A stretch of 64,000 nt of DNA from Pseudoclavibacter chungangensis (GTDB lineage: Bacteria > Actinomycetota > Actinomycetes > Actinomycetales > Microbacteriaceae). The stretch covers positions 2,666,001 through 2,730,000 of the forward strand of contig NZ_JACCFV010000001.1 of assembly GCF_013410545.1 (NCBI RefSeq). Direction: 5' to 3'. The notes beneath the pieces are model-generated. The model was not told where the DNA came from, did no database searches, and saw only the letters and a list, made by a program, of their open reading frames with translations. This document shows, piece after piece, positions 1 through 8,727 of the stretch. Position numbers and translations under genes: made by a program. Positions within the stretch are counted from its first letter, which is position 1, and each line of letters begins with the position of its first letter.

Positions 1-682
1 GCGTGAGCTTGGGATCGCCGGCGTGCTCCGCGGGAAGCGGAAGCGTCCCGTCGACACGGATCCGCGCGAGACCCGCCCCGCGGACCTCGTCGACCGACAC
101 TTCGCCCGGTTCCGCACGAACCAGCTCTGGGTCGCGGACTTCACATACGTGTGGACGTGGTCTGGATGGGTCTACGTCGCGTTCGTCTTCGACGCGCACT
201 CCCGCCGCATCATCGGCTGGCGCGCCGCGACGAGCATGACCACACCGCTCGTGCTCGACTGCCTCGACATGGCTCTCTTCACCCGCCGCCGCGAAGGCAT
301 CACCGGGTTCGAGGGGCTCACGCATCACACCGACGCGGGCAGCGTCTACACGTCAATCGCCTTCACCGATCGGCTCGTCGACGAAGGCATCGACCCGTCC
401 GTCGGATCCGTCGGCGACGCCTACGACAACTCTCTCGCGGAATCGCAGATCGGGCTCTACAAGTCCGAACTCATCCACCACGAAGGTCCCTGGCGTGACG
501 TCGATCAGGTCGAGGCGGCGACCGCATCCTGGGTGCTCTGGTTCAACACCGAACGCACCCACGGCTCCATCGACGACCTCACACCCCTCGAGGTCGAGCA
601 ACTCGACTACGCTCGCAACGAACCGGTTGAAAGAGCCGGCTGACACCAGCAAACAGCTCTCCGGACATGCCGGGGCGAGTCA
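1..682 (+). mobile_element. Right part of an IS3-family insertion sequence
   Basis: The window opens inside an insertion sequence. It holds most of an IS3-type OrfB transposase and then about 39 bp of non-coding DNA ending at 682. Read inward from 682 on the minus strand, the end begins TGACTCGCCCCGGCATGTCC, which starts with TG as IS3-family terminal repeats do. The left end, OrfA and any target-site duplication lie outside the window. The flank from 683 onward is the start of a minus-strand aldehyde dehydrogenase gene, which is what fixes the junction. The exact last base is inferred from the TG...CA rule. Confidence 0.75.
2..643 (+). CDS. IS3-family transposase OrfB (5' end outside window)
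   Basis: This is the catalytic subunit of an IS3-family element, which cuts and joins the element ends through a DDE active site. The frame is already open at base 2, so the N-terminus lies outside the window. The integrase core is clear: the first Asp is in WVADFTYV, the second in HHTDAG, and the Glu in NSLAESQIGLYKSEL. The second Asp and the Glu are separated by 35 residues, the D(35)E spacing of the family. The C-terminal WFNTERTHGSIDDLTPLE motif is also typical. OrfB is normally made by frameshifting from OrfA, so no independent start is expected. The visible frame has no break, so the protein could be functional, but OrfA cannot be checked here. Confidence 0.93.
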   Translation, partial: RELGIAGVLRGKRKRPVDTDPRETRPADLVDRHFARFRTNQLWVADFTYVWTWSGWVYVAFVFDAHSRRIIGWRAATSMTTPLVLDCLDMALFTRRREGITGFEGLTHHTDAGSVYTSIAFTDRLVDEGIDPSVGSVGDAYDNSLAESQIGLYKSELIHHEGPWRDVDQVEAATASWVLWFNTERTHGSIDDLTPLEVEQLDYARNEPVERAG

Positions 683-769
683 GACCTCCTCCGTCGCAGG
701 ATCGATGACGGGACGGCCCTCGCTCTCGGGAACCGTGACCGCGGCCAAAAGGCTCTCGTAGGTTTCCAT
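683..769 (-). pseudogene. Aldehyde dehydrogenase, N-terminal 29 codons only, cut by the IS
   Basis: On the minus strand an ATG at 769-767 preceded by AGAAGAGG opens a frame beginning METYESLLAAV and ending VIDPATEEV. The phrase VIDPATEEV is the usual N-terminal segment of NAD(P)-dependent aldehyde dehydrogenases, which oxidise aldehydes to acids. The frame then runs into the IS end at 682, and the first IS codon read is TGA (682-680), so translation stops after 29 residues of a family near 480 residues long. The remainder would lie left of the window beyond the IS, or is deleted. The start and its ribosome-binding site are intact, so this looks like a recent insertion rather than an old relic. 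The family call rests on a short segment. Confidence 0.7.
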
Positions 770-887
770 GACACCTCTTCTCTGATGAATGTCGTGCCCC
801 GATCCTCGCGCGAGCGCCTCCACACGCCTTGATCGTTCGCGCACGACGCGTGCCGGTGCGCGCACAACGTCGCCGTCGCGGAACGCG

Positions 888-924
888 GACGGGCCCGCGA
901 GCCGTCATGGCTCGCGGGCCCGTC
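888..924 (-). terminator. Hairpin terminator after the M48 peptidase gene
   Basis: Perfect 16-bp arms (888-903 and 909-924) enclose a GTCAT loop. The hairpin lies 17 bp beyond the stop of the minus-strand peptidase gene. There is no long T run, which is common in high-GC actinobacteria. It also separates that gene from the truncated aldehyde dehydrogenase start. Confidence 0.75.
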
Positions 925-941
925 ACCGGACACGCGGTCGT

Positions 942-2801
942 TCAGTTCGACGAGCCGCCATCCCGATCCGGACGTCCGTCGGCCTTCGGGGCCGACCAGC
1001 CGAACGAACCACTCGAACCGTATGCGGACGGGGCACCGGGCACGGTCGGCCACGAGCCCTGCTCACCCGAGGCCGTCGTCGACGTCCCCGCCGCGTCCGC
1101 GTCGCCGCTGCCCGCGGCGTGCGACTCCTGTGCCCGGAGGCTCCGCCGAGTCACCTCGGGCGAGGACCCCGCGCCGTCGGCGGATGAACCGCCCGCTGCG
1201 CGTTCGTCGGACGTCCCGCTGCTCGGCGACCGGTACGATCCGAGCGCAGAGGACGTCCCGTGGGAGGTGGGCGACGCCGACCGGTCGCTCGGACCGTACG
1301 CGCTGCCGCCGTCTTCGTTCGGCCGCGTCGCCCCGAACCAGGGGGCGTCGGGCGCGGGCGATGCCGACGTGCCGGCACCGTTCGCCCCCTGCCCGGCGCC
1401 CGTTCCGTCCTGCGGGGCGCGCGGCTGTTCGCCGTCGGGACGCGCACCGTAGCCCTGCGGGGTCTGACCGGCCCCGGCGGACGGTCGCCCGTTCGGGTCG
1501 AAGACCCCACCGGACACGCCGCCGCCCGGGCCCTGCCCGGCGGCGCCGTATCCCTGCCCGCCGTAACCGCCCGGGGTCGGGCCGCCACCGATCGGGCCGC
1601 CCTGCCCGGGCACACCGCCACCGGGACCGGGCGTTGGGCCGCCCCTTCCGGGCCCACCGAGCGCCGGCCCCGGCTGGAACCAGCCCGGCGAGAGCGGGGC
1701 GCGCGGCGGCAGGGGCTGCATGACGGGGGTCGGGAAGCTCGCGTGCGCCGACGGATTCGCGTCGAGGTAGCGCAGCATCGCGGTCGGCGTCGGCCAGTCC
1801 GCCGACCGGATCTGCCCGGGCGGGACGACGCTCTGGCCGACGATCGTGCCCTTCGGCATGAGGAAGAGGGCGCCGGGGATCATCCGGTTGCGCAGGGCGA
1901 GCGAACGCCACGTGGCGACGGGGTGCGTCGCGACGAGGTTCGCGACCCACACGAAGAAGCCCCGCTCGGTGAGGGCACGGTCGGTGAACTCGTCGACCTG
2001 CACGGCACCGTTGAGGTACTTGCCCGCACCGAACAGGCGGGGCAGACCGGACGCACCGGCGGCGTGGTAGTGGTACCCGTAGTTGTCGGCCGTGTACTCC
2101 TGCGCACGGCTCAGGATGTTGCCGAGGAGCGGAACCTGGGCGAGCGCGGAACTCACGACGAGTCGGAAGTAGCCGACGTGACCGGCGGCGAGGTGACCGA
2201 CCTCGTGACCGATGACGAATCGCAGCACGTCCGGGTCGCGGGCCTCACCACCGAGTTCGAACAGGTCCGAGTAGACGACGACGAAGCGACGGTGTCCGTG
2301 TCCGGCCGCGAACGCGTTCACCTGACCGTTCCCCATCATGACGTACGCGTCGGGCACGCGCCGCAGTCCGAACTTCTCCGCTGCCTCGACGACCATCCGG
2401 TACCCCTCGGGGAACTGGGTCGGCGACATGCGCGTGGCGCTCGTGCGCATCTGCGCGTACGTGATGCCTCGGATGAGGAGGTAGGCGAACGGCAGGAGGA
2501 ACGCGACCTGCAGCATCGTGCTCATGAGCGGCAGCAGAACGGCGCCGAAGATCGACGACTGGAAGGCGCGCGGGTCACTGAACAAGAGGCCCGTGACCAC
2601 GAACACGAGGACGAGGTTGAGGGCCCACAGCACGATCGCGACGATGAGCCACGGGATCTCGCCGGGGTGGCGGATCGCCTGGCGCCATGCGGGCGGCCAG
2701 GTCGACGTGAATCTGAACAGGCCCGGCGGCTCGTCCGTCGTCATCCCCTGCGGTTGCGGTTGCGGTTGCGGTTGCGCAGGTACGGGCGGTTGGTGCGACA
2801 C
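942..2801 (-). CDS. M48-family membrane zinc metallopeptidase with Gly/Pro-rich tail
   Basis: This is a membrane-anchored zinc protease of the HtpX/Ste24 superfamily, probably acting in membrane protein quality control. The 619-residue product has two or more membrane segments near residues 50-73 and 85-111. The zinc site HEVGH is at 199-203, with the third ligand in the downstream EYTAD (E235). From about residue 370 the protein becomes a long Gly/Pro/Ser-rich, probably disordered, tail absent from the basic family. I place the start at GTG 2801, with GGAGG 9 nt upstream; the upstream extension to 2906 has no such site and looks non-coding. The N-terminus carries a run of PQ dipeptides. The gene stands alone, with a hairpin just after it. 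The physiological substrate is unknown. Confidence 0.85.
   Translation of the reverse strand: MSHQPPVPAQPQPQPQPQGMTTDEPPGLFRFTSTWPPAWRQAIRHPGEIPWLIVAIVLWALNLVLVFVVTGLLFSDPRAFQSSIFGAVLLPLMSTMLQVAFLLPFAYLLIRGITYAQMRTSATRMSPTQFPEGYRMVVEAAEKFGLRRVPDAYVMMGNGQVNAFAAGHGHRRFVVVYSDLFELGGEARDPDVLRFVIGHEVGHLAAGHVGYFRLVVSSALAQVPLLGNILSRAQEYTADNYGYHYHAAGASGLPRLFGAGKYLNGAVQVDEFTDRALTERGFFVWVANLVATHPVATWRSLALRNRMIPGALFLMPKGTIVGQSVVPPGQIRSADWPTPTAMLRYLDANPSAHASFPTPVMQPLPPRAPLSPGWFQPGPALGGPGRGGPTPGPGGGVPGQGGPIGGGPTPGGYGGQGYGAAGQGPGGGVSGGVFDPNGRPSAGAGQTPQGYGARPDGEQPRAPQDGTGAGQGANGAGTSASPAPDAPWFGATRPNEDGGSAYGPSDRSASPTSHGTSSALGSYRSPSSGTSDERAAGGSSADGAGSSPEVTRRSLRAQESHAAGSGDADAAGTSTTASGEQGSWPTVPGAPSAYGSSGSFGWSAPKADGRPDRDGGSSN
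2751..2776. repeat. Hexanucleotide repeat (GGTTGC) x4 inside the M48 gene
   Basis: Four copies of a 6-bp unit encode alternating Pro-Gln near the N-terminus of the M48 peptidase. Because the unit is two codons, copy changes would alter length but not the frame. Confidence 0.85.
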
Positions 2802-2930
2802 GTGGTGCTCCCTCCGGACGACGCGGGGCCCGCGCCTCTGGCGTCCCGGCGACGCCGGAACCGTCCATAGCGTATGAGAGGACGCGGGGAGGACGTCTGG
2901 ACACACGCCGCCACCCCGGCAGCCGCCCGA

Positions 2931-2986
2931 GTTCCGGGCGATTTCGGGGGTTCCGGGGCACCCGGAACCCCGAGAACCGCCCGGAA
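2931..2986. repeat. Palindromic repeat element, copy A (likely terminator of the ABC gene)
   Basis: This 56-bp imperfect palindrome begins GTTCCGGGCG and ends CCGCCCGGAA. It lies about 40 bp beyond the stop of the minus-strand ABC exporter gene, where a terminator is expected. Its primary sequence matches the element at 61295-61350 at 50 of 56 positions, including the loop side. Shared primary sequence, not only shared folding, suggests a dispersed element. Confidence 0.75.
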
Positions 2987-3026
2987 GTCGGGTCGGGTGT
3001 TCGGGCGGGGCCGGGGCGACCTCGCG

Positions 3027-4835
3027 TCAGAGGCGCAGGCCGTGATCCTTCAGGCGTTTGCGGTCGGCCTTCGTGCCCGAGCGCTGCAGGGTGAGGAGCT
3101 CCTCGTAGAGGCCGCCCGAGACGGCGAGCGCCGCGGGTGCGCCGATCTCGTCGACCGTGCCGTCGCGCAGGGTCACGATGCGGTCGACCGATGCGATGGT
3201 CGACAGACGGTGGGCGACGATGAGACTCGACCGGCCGACCATGAGCTCGTCGAGTCCCTCCTGCACGAGCCGCTCCGAGCGCGTGTCGAGCGCACTCGTC
3301 GCCTCGTCGAGAACGAGCACGGGCGCGTCCTTGAAGGCGGCGCGTGCGACCGCGACCCGCTGACGCTGACCACCCGACAGCTTGAGCCCCCGTTCGCCGA
3401 TGATCGTGTCGAACCCGTCGGGCAGACGCTCCACGAACTCCGTGACGTTCGCCCGCGCCGCGGCGACCGCGATCCGCTCGAGGTCCGGCTCCGATTCCGC
3501 GTAGCCGATGTTCTCCGCCACGGTCCCCGAGAAGAGCTGCGGCTCCTGGAAGACGACGCCGATCGCACGCCGGAGCGTCGCGCGAGACAGCGTCTCGATC
3601 GGCCGCCCGAACAACAGGATCTCCCCCTCCGTCGGCTCGTACAGGCCGAGGAGCAGCGAGATGAGCGTCGACTTGCCACCGCCGGACTCGCTCACGAGCG
3701 CGACCCGCTCACCCACCCCCACCGTGAACGAGACGTCCCGAACGGCATCGGCCCCACCCTCGTAGTGGAAGGTGACGCCGCTGAACTCGACCGCCGGCGC
3801 GCCCGGAACCGGTTCGAGCGGTTCGTCGCTCGCGTCGTCGGCACGTTCGAGCGCGGGATCGGGCGGCAGCGACATGACTTCGAAATAGTCGCGTGACCCG
3901 GCGACGGCCCGCTGCGACGCGTCGATGAACCAGCTCATCATCATGACGGGCGTCACCGCCATCGCGAGCAATTGCACCAGGACGACGAGATCACCGAGCG
4001 AGAGGTTCCCCTGTGCCGTCATGACGAACACGATGCCCAGCATGGTCGCGAAGACGGTCGTGAGAACGACGTTGCGCAGCGCATCCATGCCGTGCCAGTG
4101 ACGTGACTGGCTCACGCTCGTCGTCACGACACTCGTGAACCGTTCGTCGAACCGATTCGCCTCCCTCGGCCCCTGGACGAACGACGCGACGACGCGGATC
4201 TGCCCGATGACCTCGGCGAAGCGCCCCCGCGCGAGGTCGACCTGCTCGTTCTTCCGGTTCTCGAGCCGCTGCCATCGGCGGGACGTGAGCGAGGTGAGCC
4301 AGATGTAGACGGGCACGATGAGCGCGAGCAGCACGGCGATCGGCCACGCGTAGACCGCCAGGATCACGAGGATCGCGCCGGTCGTGATGAGCGTCGAGAG
4401 GAACTGGTTCGCGAAGACCTTCGCGAACTCCGTGATCGTCACGATCGACCGGTCGAGTCGCGAGACGACGGTGCCCGTGAGCTCCTCGTCGAAGTAGGAC
4501 TGCGGGAGCCTGAGCAGGTGGTCGAAGTAGCGCGTCGAGAGCATCGCCCGCATCCGCTCCGACATGACGTCGCCCACGAGACCGCCGATCGCCGTCGCCG
4601 CGATCGAGGCGAGTCCGATGCCGAGGTACGCGAGCATCCCGAGCACGACCGCGTGCACCGAGTCGCTCACGGGCGCTCCGGTGCGCATGTTCTCGACGAT
4701 CGTGTTCGTGAGCGCGCCGGTGATGAAGGGGGTCGCGAGCGCGGCGGCACTCGTGAACACGCTCGCGGCGACGATGACGAGGTACGAGGGGGTGAGCGAT
4801 CTCGTGAACGTGAGAATGCGTCCCAGTGCGCGCAC
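3027..4835 (-). CDS. ABC transporter, fused permease and ATPase (exporter type)
   Basis: This 602-residue half-transporter has an N-terminal type I exporter membrane domain (six helices, about residues 15-310) and a C-terminal ATPase, so it probably works as a homodimer exporting lipids, drugs or peptides. ATPase motifs are visible: P-loop SESGGGKST at 382-390, LSGGQ at 486-490, Walker B VLVLDE at 506-511 and the switch His at 542. The P-loop starts with Ser where the family normally has Gly; the catalytic Lys-Ser-Thr are intact. The start is GTG 4835 with GGGAGG 7 nt upstream. No partner permease gene is adjacent, which supports a homodimer. The substrate cannot be deduced. Confidence 0.9.
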   Translation of the reverse strand: MRALGRILTFTRSLTPSYLVIVAASVFTSAAALATPFITGALTNTIVENMRTGAPVSDSVHAVVLGMLAYLGIGLASIAATAIGGLVGDVMSERMRAMLSTRYFDHLLRLPQSYFDEELTGTVVSRLDRSIVTITEFAKVFANQFLSTLITTGAILVILAVYAWPIAVLLALIVPVYIWLTSLTSRRWQRLENRKNEQVDLARGRFAEVIGQIRVVASFVQGPREANRFDERFTSVVTTSVSQSRHWHGMDALRNVVLTTVFATMLGIVFVMTAQGNLSLGDLVVLVQLLAMAVTPVMMMSWFIDASQRAVAGSRDYFEVMSLPPDPALERADDASDEPLEPVPGAPAVEFSGVTFHYEGGADAVRDVSFTVGVGERVALVSESGGGKSTLISLLLGLYEPTEGEILLFGRPIETLSRATLRRAIGVVFQEPQLFSGTVAENIGYAESEPDLERIAVAAARANVTEFVERLPDGFDTIIGERGLKLSGGQRQRVAVARAAFKDAPVLVLDEATSALDTRSERLVQEGLDELMVGRSSLIVAHRLSTIASVDRIVTLRDGTVDEIGAPAALAVSGGLYEELLTLQRSGTKADRKRLKDHGLRL

Positions 4836-5004
4836 GTCGGTACCTCCCGGTCGTCGTCATGAGCGGGTCTTCGGACGGACGCCCTTCAGCGCGGACCGCT
4901 CCATGGGTACAACATCGCCCGCAGGCCCGCTGTTCCCTCCACCTGCACCGCTCGGACGACTGTCCACGCGACTGCACGATTCTCCCACGCGGCACCATCG
5001 GCCG

Positions 5005-5061
5005 ATCCAGCCGGGTTGTTGCTACCGGGCCGCGGGCCCGGTAGCAACAACCCGGCTGGAT
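5005..5061. repeat. Perfect palindrome with 26-bp arms
   Basis: Arms 5005-5030 and 5036-5061 are exact reverse complements around CGCGG. The element lies in the 450-bp gap between the ABC gene (starts 4835) and ilvC (ends 5286), about 170 bp upstream of the ABC start codon. The ilv operon has its own hairpin nearer its stop, so this one is not obviously needed as a terminator. It may be a mobile palindromic element or a structured leader of the ABC transcript. Confidence 0.8.
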
Positions 5062-5100
5062 GTGCGCGCTCGGGCGGACACGGCACGGGGCAACGCTCAC

Positions 5101-5232
5101 GTGGGAACCGGGACGCACCTGCCCGGTCGTGCCGGAGGAACAGGGGCGCACCCGCCCCGTCGCGCCGGAGGAACCGGGACGCACTCGCCCGCTCGTGTCG
5201 GAGGAAACGGGACGCCCCCTCCCGGTCGTGCG
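5101..5232. repeat. Four tandem 33-bp repeats
   Basis: Four contiguous, slightly diverged 33-bp units occupy 5101-5133, 5134-5166, 5167-5199 and 5200-5232. Each starts near GGAGGAACCGGGACGCAC. Thirty-three bases is 11 codons, so frames stay open across them, but no start with a ribosome site or recognisable protein is present. Apart from this array, the palindrome at 5005-5061 and the ilv terminator, I see nothing in the gap 4836-5285. Confidence 0.85.
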
Positions 5233-5244
5233 GGAGGGGGCGTC
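5211..5244 (-). terminator. Terminator of the ilvDBNC operon
   Basis: Perfect 14-bp arms (5211-5224 and 5231-5244) surround GTCGTG, 41 bp past the ilvC stop. The left arm overlaps the fourth 33-bp repeat unit. Confidence 0.75.
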
Positions 5245-5285
5245 GGTCGTTCGGCGGGGTTCGGCCCGACCCCGGTGTGATCGGA

Positions 5286-6350
<1,065 letters not shown>

Positions 6351-6857
6351 CTACTTGGCGACGCGCTCGGTCATGGATCGGCTGCCGCGTCCGACGGCGA
6401 GGAGGCCCGATTGCACGAGCTCGCGGATGCCGAAGGGTTCCAGCATGCGCAGAAGCGCCTTGATCTTCCCCGAGTCACCCGTCGTCTCGATGACGAGTGC
6501 ATCGGGCGACACGTCGACGACGCGGGCGCGGAAGAGCGTCACGGTCTCGATGACCTGCGAGCGGTTCTGGGCGTCGACGCGGACCTTCACGAGCAGGTGC
6601 TCGCGCTGGACCGAGGCGGCGTCCTCGAGCTCGACGATCTTGATGACGTTCACGAGCTTGTTGAGCTGCTTCGTGACCTGCTCGAGCGGGAACTCGTCGA
6701 TCTCGACGACGACCGTCATGCGGCTGAGCCCCTCGACCTCGGAGCGGCCGACCGCGAGCGAGTCGATGTTGAAGCCGCGGCGCGCGAACAGGCCCGCGAC
6801 GCGCGTGAGGAGGCCGGGCTTGTCCTCGACGAGGAGGGACAGGACGTGCTTGGACAT
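6351..6857 (-). CDS. ilvN: Acetolactate synthase small (regulatory) subunit
   Basis: IlvN binds IlvB, raises its activity and carries the valine feedback site. The 168-residue protein starts with an ACT domain (LSLLVEDKPGLLTRVAGLF, residues 6-24, followed by RGFNIDSLAVG) and has the usual C-terminal IlvN domain. Its start lies 3 bp after the ilvB stop, so translation is probably coupled and the two subunits made together. It precedes ilvC by 39 bp. Length and motifs are ordinary for the family. Confidence 0.97.
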   Translation of the reverse strand: MSKHVLSLLVEDKPGLLTRVAGLFARRGFNIDSLAVGRSEVEGLSRMTVVVEIDEFPLEQVTKQLNKLVNVIKIVELEDAASVQREHLLVKVRVDAQNRSQVIETVTLFRARVVDVSPDALVIETTGDSGKIKALLRMLEPFGIRELVQSGLLAVGRGSRSMTERVAK

Positions 6858-6860
6858 GGA

Positions 6861-8687
6861 CTACTCCTCCCCGAACGCCGGGCTGTGGTCGCGCGCGTAC
6901 TGCACGAAGCTGTTGCTGACGCCCTGCGGCACCATCGGCCACACCATCGCGTCGGCCGAGACGACGAAGTCGATCACGACGGGGCGATCGTTCGTCTCGA
7001 GCGCGAGCTTGATCGCCGGGTCGATCTCGGACTCCTCGGTCACGCGGATGCCGAGCGCGCCGTACGCCTCCGCGAGTTTCACGAAGTCGGGGATGCGGCG
7101 CGAGTCGTGCCCCGTGTCGAGGTCGGTGTTCGAGTAGCGACCGTCGTAGAACAGGGTCTGCCACTGCCGCACCATGCCGAGCGACGAGTTGTTGATGACG
7201 GCGACCTTGATCGGGATGTCGTTGAGCGTGCAGGTCGCGAGTTCCTGATTGGTCATCTGGAAGCAACCGTCACCGTCGATCGCCCACACGACGCGGTCGG
7301 GCTCACCGACCTTCGCGCCCATCGCGGCGGGGACGGCGTAGCCCATCGTGCCCGCACCGCCCGAGTTGAGCCACGCGTTGGGGCGCTCGAAGTCGATGAA
7401 CTGCGCGGACCACATCTGGTGCTGTCCGACGCCCGCGGCGTAGACGGCCTCGGGGCCCGTGAGCGCGCTGATGCGCTCGATGACCTTCTGCGGCGCGAGG
7501 CGCCCGTCGGTCGTCGGCGCGTAGCCGCGCGGGTACTCCCCCTGCAGGCCGTGCAGGTAGTCCCACCACTCGCCGAGGTCGGGCTTCGTGCCGCCCGAGA
7601 TGTTCGCGACGGCCTCGAGGAGGTCCTGCGCGACGATCTTCGCGTCACCCACGATCGGCACGTCCGCCGTGCGGATCTTCGAGATCTCGGCGGGGTCGAT
7701 GTCGACGTGGACGACCTTCGAGTTCGGCGCGAACAGGTCGGCGCGCCCGGTCACGCGGTCGTCGAAGCGCGCCCCGATCGTGAAGAGGAGGTCGGCCTCC
7801 TGCAGCGCGAGCACGGCCGGGACCGTGCCGTGCATGCCGGGCATGCCGAGGTTCAGCGGGTGCGAGTCGGGGAAGGCGCCGCGCGCCATGAGCGTCGTGA
7901 CGACGGGAGCACCGACCGCCTCCGCGAGGGCACGCACCTCGTCTGCCGCACCGGCGCGGACGACGCCGCCGCCGATGTAGAAGACGGGCTTGCGCGACGA
8001 GAGGAGCAGCTCGGCCGCGGCCTGGATCTGCTTGCCGTGCGCCTTCGTGACCGGGCGGTAGCCGGGCAGGTCGACCTTCGGCGGCCACGAGAACTCGAAC
8101 TCGCCCTGCTGCGCGTCCTTCGTGATGTCGACGAGCACGGGGCCGGGTCGGCCCGTGGAGGCGATCTGGTAGGCCGCCGCGATCGCGCCGGGCACCTCGG
8201 CCGCCGTCTTCACGAGGATGCTGTGCTTCGTGACGGGCATCGTGATGCCGACGATGTCGGCCTCCTGGAACGCGTCCGTGCCCATGAGGTGCGAGAACAC
8301 CTGGCCGGTGATCGCGAGCAGCGGCACCGAGTCCATGTAGGCGTCCGCGATGGCCGTGACGAGGTTCGTCGCCCCCGGCCCGGACGTCGCGATGCACACG
8401 CCGACGCGGCCCGTCGCCGAGGCGTAGCCCTCGGCGGCGTGGCCCGCGCCCTGCTCGTGGCGCACGAGGATGTGGCGGATCGACTCGGCGTCGAGCAGCG
8501 GATCGTAGACGGGCAGGATCGCGCCGCCCGGCAGCCCGAAGACGTCGGTCACACCGAGCGCCTCGAGCGAGCGGACGACGGCCTGCGCGCCCGTCATCGT
8601 CTCGGTTTTCGGTGAGGGCGGCGGACCGCCCGCGGCGTGGGCGCTCGCGGGCGTGGCCGTCACCCGTGGGGTGGCTTCCTGGGTCAT
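6861..8687 (-). CDS. ilvB: Acetolactate synthase large (catalytic) subunit
   Basis: IlvB is the ThDP- and FAD-dependent enzyme that condenses two pyruvates, or pyruvate with 2-oxobutyrate, to start branched-chain amino acid synthesis. The 608-residue protein has an N-terminal PYR domain ([12 protein letters not shown] and the catalytic Glu in [15 protein letters not shown]), a central FAD-binding domain ([16 protein letters not shown]) and a C-terminal ThDP/Mg domain with [13 protein letters not shown] Ser/Thr/Pro/Ala-rich stretch of some 25 residues precedes the core. It follows ilvD by 40 bp, too short for a classical attenuator, and precedes ilvN by 3 bp. Confidence 0.97.
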   Translation of the reverse strand: MTQEATPRVTATPASAHAAGGPPPSPKTETMTGAQAVVRSLEALGVTDVFGLPGGAILPVYDPLLDAESIRHILVRHEQGAGHAAEGYASATGRVGVCIATSGPGATNLVTAIADAYMDSVPLLAITGQVFSHLMGTDAFQEADIVGITMPVTKHSILVKTAAEVPGAIAAAYQIASTGRPGPVLVDITKDAQQGEFEFSWPPKVDLPGYRPVTKAHGKQIQAAAELLLSSRKPVFYIGGGVVRAGAADEVRALAEAVGAPVVTTLMARGAFPDSHPLNLGMPGMHGTVPAVLALQEADLLFTIGARFDDRVTGRADLFAPNSKVVHVDIDPAEISKIRTADVPIVGDAKIVAQDLLEAVANISGGTKPDLGEWWDYLHGLQGEYPRGYAPTTDGRLAPQKVIERISALTGPEAVYAAGVGQHQMWSAQFIDFERPNAWLNSGGAGTMGYAVPAAMGAKVGEPDRVVWAIDGDGCFQMTNQELATCTLNDIPIKVAVINNSSLGMVRQWQTLFYDGRYSNTDLDTGHDSRRIPDFVKLAEAYGALGIRVTEESEIDPAIKLALETNDRPVVIDFVVSADAMVWPMVPQGVSNSFVQYARDHSPAFGEE

Positions 8688-8727
8688 GGAGTCCTCGTCG
8701 TCGATGCTGTGCGGGCGCGCGAACGCG

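Noticed and set aside
2751..2776. Hexanucleotide run as a phase-variation switch of the M48 gene
   Set aside because: The unit is 6 bp, so gain or loss of copies keeps the frame and cannot turn the gene off.
5101..5232. 33-bp repeats as a CRISPR array
   Set aside because: The units are directly joined with no spacers and are diverged; no cas genes lie nearby.
8688..8727. Leader peptide or attenuator ahead of ilvB
   Set aside because: Only 40 bp separate ilvD and ilvB, with no run of Val, Leu or Ile codons and no competing hairpins; ilvB is an internal operon gene.
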